Below, piece by piece: positions 60,970-64,000 of a DNA stretch of 64,000 bases. The translations under genes and the position numbers were made by a program. Numbering within the stretch: position 1 is the stretch's first letter; every line of letters starts with the position of its first letter. The DNA lies in NCBI GenBank assembly GCA_907163375.1, contig CAJQUW010004464.1, positions 118,269 to 182,268 on the forward strand, given 5' to 3'. The notes below the pieces were generated by a model that made no database searches, had not been told where the DNA came from, and saw only the letters and a program-made list of their open reading frames with translations. Source of the stretch: Prostheceraeus crozeri (taxonomy: Eukaryota > Platyhelminthes > Polycladida > Euryleptidae).

Positions 60970-62327
60970 TTATATCATTAAAAGTTTTTTGGCTTCAACA
61001 AATGTAGATTTGGCATCAGATATTATTGGTGTTGCTTTTCTTAAAGCGTTTCTAACATCATTTATTGCAATTTTTAAATAGTTTAATGTTTCATTATCTT
61101 GTAATCTTTTTGGTATTGGTATACCAAATTTTGCATTTAAATAATGATCAAAATAAAAATAAAATGTAATCAGGAATAATTTTTAGTGGTACTTTTGCTT
61201 CAGACTCTAAAAAGATAATTATTTGTTCTATAACTTGATTTGATAAATGTTTTGTATTTGCATACATTCTAATATCAAAATCTTGAGAGTTATTATAGAT
61301 TTCATGTTCGGTATCTACTAATATATTTAAATCTTTATCATATACTTGCATATGTCCACTTATGGTGTCAACACGTATTATTCCATATTTATGATTGTGT
61401 ATAATATGATAAAGGCATATTCATTTTATAATTTTTATTAATATCATTAAAGAATGCTGCATTATTTTGTGTAGTTGTAAAAAATGTTTGAATGTTTTCG
61501 CTAATCTTATTATCTACATCACAAGCTTTATGAGCTAATACAACTATTTGAATATTTTGATGTCTTCCTTTTGTAAATATTTTGACATATTTTTTTTGTT
61601 TTGATAAACTTGCAACATCATCTAAAATTAATAAAGATTTATTTTCAGGTGTACCAGCAAAACTTTCCATATCTTGTAACTCATCTAATTGTTTATCATT
61701 ATAGACGTTTGTAAAAAGTTGGCCATTCAGAAGTATGCATACAAAAAATATGTACTTTTGTTTCATCCTTATAATATTGGTTTATATATTTTTAATAAAC
61801 GTAGTCTTACCACTTCCAGTTTTACCGTAAACAATGAAATGTAAATTTTCTTGATACATTTTACCTTGTTTAATATTTTTATTATTAGTTTTATCCTTAA
61901 TCTTATCTTCCTCAGTCTTCCATCCTTCAAAAGTTTTTTTTTCTTGATTATAAAAAATTATTCTCTTTTGTTCCTCTGTTAGAAAGTAACCCCATTGATT
62001 TCCAATACATATAACAAGATGATAAATAAAAAATATTAAAATACATGCTAACAATATTTTTATACAATGAAATTTTAAAAAATTCCAAAGACGTGTAAGA
62101 TCTGATTGTGGTATTTTTTTATTAAGAGATGAATTAGGGGGTAGTGTCTCTAAATATTTTTTATCTATATTATTATTATATATATTTTTATCTATATTAT
62201 TATATATTTTTTTATCTATATTATTATTATATTTAGTATTATATATAGGATTTTCTACAATATTATTAATATCTTTGAGATTCGGATCTTGAGGGGTTAG
62301 TGTATCTTGAAACTCAGTGTTATTCAT
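60970..62327 (-). pseudogene. second packaging-type ATPase with N-terminal membrane segment, frameshifted
   Basis: The N-terminal frame (62327-61782) has an Asn-rich low-complexity start, one clear hydrophobic segment (ILLACILIFFIYHLVICI) and Walker A YGKTGSGKTTF. Frame changes at runs near 61780 and 61710 lead into the frame at 61766-61389 with Walker B (SLLILDDV) and FTKGRHQNIQIVVLAHK, matching the GRH block of A32/FtsK-HerA ATPases. Another frame change near 61400 continues through KYGIIRVDTISGH to 61148, and a further one continues to a stop at 60970 (IPIPKRLQDNE, a helical tail). The last part may be a separate small gene. It is clearly different from the ATPase at 53.4 kb. A membrane-anchored translocase is unusual in this setting. 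Confidence 0.7.
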
Positions 62328-62331
62328 ATAA

Positions 62332-62454
62332 TTATTTTATTATTTCGTTTATTGCATTAAGAGATTTATGACGACTTAGATTACTTTTATTACTTTTATT
62401 ACTTTTAATCATAACCGGTGAATATAAATCTTCCAAATTTTCGTTTTTATTCAT
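62332..62454 (-). CDS. small ORF, 40 residues, unknown
   Basis: An intact short frame starting MNKNENLEDLYSP, with an SNK repeat, ending four bases before the start of the ATPase gene, as in a compact viral gene cluster. No known function. It could be chance, but its spacing, strand and codon use match its neighbours. Confidence 0.4.
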   Translation of the reverse strand: MNKNENLEDLYSPVMIKSNKSNKSNLSRHKSLNAINEIIK

Positions 62455-62489
62455 TTAATATTTTTAAAATAAAAATTTAGGAATTATTA

Positions 62490-62640
62490 TTTTTTTAATT
62501 CCGGACTCGCATTCTTACAACTCTTATGAGTGTTTTTAACCTCTGTAGAACCTCCGGAATGTGTCGGACTTTTTGTTCCTATACTCAAAGAAGTATGTTC
62601 CGAACCTCTCCTCTCTTCCGGAATGCTTAAGAATATTTTA
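62490..62640. promoter_or_regulatory. intergenic GC-richer block, possible control region
   Basis: Contains TTCCGGA near 62509 and again near 62620, CTCCGGAA near 62552, and GTCGGAC near 62564. It is embedded in otherwise A+T-rich DNA between the iteron array and the ATPase operon. Function inferred only from position. Confidence 0.3.
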
Positions 62641-62698
62641 ATAAAATAATATTTAATTCTTTATAAAAAAATAATATTTAAATATATATAAGATTATT

Positions 62699-62832
62699 TT
62701 AGATGAAATACAACTATTTTAGTTGAAATACAACTATTTTAGTTGAAATACAACTATTTTAGTTGAAATACAACTATTTTAGTTGAAATACAACTATTTT
62801 AGTTGAAATACAACTATTTTAGTTGAAATACT
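62699..62832. repeat. 20-bp palindromic iteron array
   Basis: Six to seven exact copies of AGTTGAAATACAACTATTTT. Each unit is itself a hairpin: TAGTTG-AAATA-CAACTA. It sits between the zinc-finger gene and the ATPase cluster. Regular iterons of this kind can be replication or regulatory sites, but direct evidence is lacking. Confidence 0.9.
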
Positions 62833-63510
62833 AATATAAATTATTATTTTGACATAAATTATTATTTTGATATAAATTATTATTATGTTGATTATTATGT
62901 TGATTAATTTTTGGACATAGTGTTACATGTCGCTGAAAATTTTTCATTAATATAATTTTTTGACAACCTCTACATTTAACTTTTTCTTTTAAACACTCCT
63001 TACACTTATATTTACTATCATAACACTCTGTCTTAGGTTTAGTAATTTGACAAACTTGTACATTGTCTTGTAGAACTTATACAAGAATTATAATGATTAG
63101 TTTTTTTTAAAATTTTTTTTTTCCTTGATTTGTAAAAAATTTATTACAATTACGACATAACTGATCTTTTAATTTATCTTTTTTATTTTTTTTTACCTCT
63201 TATTGTTGTTCGCATAATTTTAAATGATTGTGTGTGCAAAATTTTTTGATGTTATATTTTTATTACATCCGGAACATATTTTTTTGTTATTACTTTCAAC
63301 AAATTGATTTTTATCAATATAATTATTTTGTGCTACATTATTATTTTGAACAAAAGGATTATTTTGAACAAAAGGATTATTTTGGTCTAAATAATTATTA
63401 TTATTTTGCCTAGGTGTATTTTGCCTAGGTGTATTTATTCTAGCAGTATTTTGCCTAGGTGTATTTATTCTAGCAGTATAAAGATTTTGTTCTTTATCTG
63501 TAATAAATAA
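62831..63510 (-). pseudogene. Asn-rich zinc-finger protein, frameshifted
   Basis: Read on the minus strand, a repeat-rich section (PRQNTARINT, QNNPFV repeats) leads to a finger CSGCNKNITSKNF, then a frame change, then CRNCNKFF. Near 63.07 kb another frame leads to CKECLKEKVKCRGC with QRHVTLC and a QNNN-rich end at the TAG (62831-62833). At least two frame changes and one stop are present. Probably a DNA- or RNA-binding viral protein; it may be joined to the next frame at 63516-63779. Confidence 0.5.
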
Positions 63511-63515
63511 ATGCT

Positions 63516-63779
63516 TTAATCTTTGTAATGGTTGCTCTGATTGAATATTATTATACTGAATACTATATTAGGTTGAATATTATTCTGAATATTATTAGGT
63601 TGAATACTATTATTAGGTTGAATATTATTAGGTTGTATATTATTAGGTTGTATATTATTTGTTGTAGGTTGTAATTGATTCATATGCATACCACATGGTG
63701 TGTTTTTCATATGAGAATATAATAGTGTTTGATTTAAAAAACGCATATTGCAAACTTGACAAATTTGAGTCATTTCCAT
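63516..63779 (-). CDS. C2H2-type zinc-finger protein with N/Q-rich tail
   Basis: Starts MEMTQICQVCNMRF, a finger of the form CxxC...HxxxxxxC, followed by a repeated NNIQP tract. It is the first minus-strand frame after a divergent promoter gap (63780-63824) shared with the plus-strand fibre-like gene. It may be the N-terminal part of the broken zinc-finger gene to its left, since the Asn/Gln-rich style continues. Confidence 0.55.
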   Translation of the reverse strand: MEMTQICQVCNMRFLNQTLLYSHMKNTPCGMHMNQLQPTTNNIQPNNIQPNNIQPNNSIQPNNIQNNIQPNIVFSIIIFNQSNHYKD

Positions 63780-63824
63780 TTTTTTATTTTTATTAGGAAA
63801 AATTTATTTTTTTATTGTTAAAAA
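63780..63824. promoter_or_regulatory. divergent intergenic gap
   Basis: 45 bases of almost pure A/T between two genes transcribed away from each other. Inferred bidirectional promoter region, by position only. Confidence 0.35.
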
Positions 63825-64000
63825 ATGATGTTACCAAATGTTGGTGGAGGTGCATATATCCCGAATAATCGTGAATTAGAAATAGAGATAGAAAATTATA
63901 TCATGAAAACTGGAGACGTTTTATCTGGTCCATTGCATCTTTCTATTCTTCCGCAACAAAATACAGAGTTAACAAATAAACAATATGTTGATACACAAAT
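63825..64000 (+). CDS. phage-fibre-like protein, N-terminal part (cut by window edge)
   Basis: Begins MMLPNVGGGAYIPNN and contains KTGDVLSGPLHLS followed by LTNKQYVDTQ. The pattern 'TGD-LSGPL-L...-KQYVD' is the short repeat that joins domains in tail fibres of many bacteriophages and in fibre-like proteins of some large eukaryotic viruses. A receptor-binding or fibre role is likely but inferred. The frame is open to the end of the window. Confidence 0.65.
   Translation, partial: MMLPNVGGGAYIPNNRELEIEIENYIMKTGDVLSGPLHLSILPQQNTELTNKQYVDTQ

Overview
This window looks like nuclear DNA of a metazoan, probably an aquatic invertebrate. I see no bacterial gene organisation: genes are sparse, GT-AG introns join in phase, and most of the DNA is transposon remnants, satellite DNA and foldback elements. 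The species cannot be read from the sequence. No rRNA, tRNA or CRISPR array was found.

Region 1 (1-7.2 kb, minus strand) holds a multi-exon gene for a zinc-finger, tyrosine-recombinase-like protein of Crypton type. At least four exons join in phase. Region 2 (7.1-16.7 kb) is satellite DNA: a 181-bp monomer array with a recurrent 120-bp deletion variant, flanked by two direct copies of the gene's 5' region, with older diverged copies on both sides. Region 3 (16.7-25.2 kb) is mostly non-coding. It contains a MITE-like element and a 5'-truncated Penelope-like retroelement (RT plus GIY-YIG) with exact inverted repeats and a 12-bp target duplication.

Region 4 (25.22-38.55 kb) is read here as a single 13.3-kb hAT-type transposon, with matching terminal inverted repeats and an 8-bp target duplication. 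Its transposase gene lies on the minus strand. The gene is broken by a premature stop and by a 9.8-kb nested insertion that has its own inverted ends. Region 5 (38.6-51.9 kb) is gene-poor and holds a dead pogo/Tigger transposon. The transposon's pre-insertion site survives in an inverted copy 1.4 kb away.

Region 6 (about 51.9 kb to the right edge) is visibly more A+T-rich and is a virus-like island of Polinton/adintovirus type. It encodes protein-primed family B DNA polymerase (in pieces), two A32/FtsK-HerA-like packaging ATPases (one with a membrane anchor), a probable minor-capsid-type protein, a coiled-coil protein, a two-segment membrane protein, zinc-finger proteins and the start of a phage-fibre-like protein. 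No integrase, major capsid protein or protease is visible, and the element runs off the window. Most of its genes carry small frameshifts, many at homopolymers, so it is either decaying or has sequence errors. Its most unusual feature is a set of short GC-rich hairpin repeats (loops GAA or TTC, including the GCGAAGC core). They are scattered between genes and also inserted in frame within the polymerase gene.
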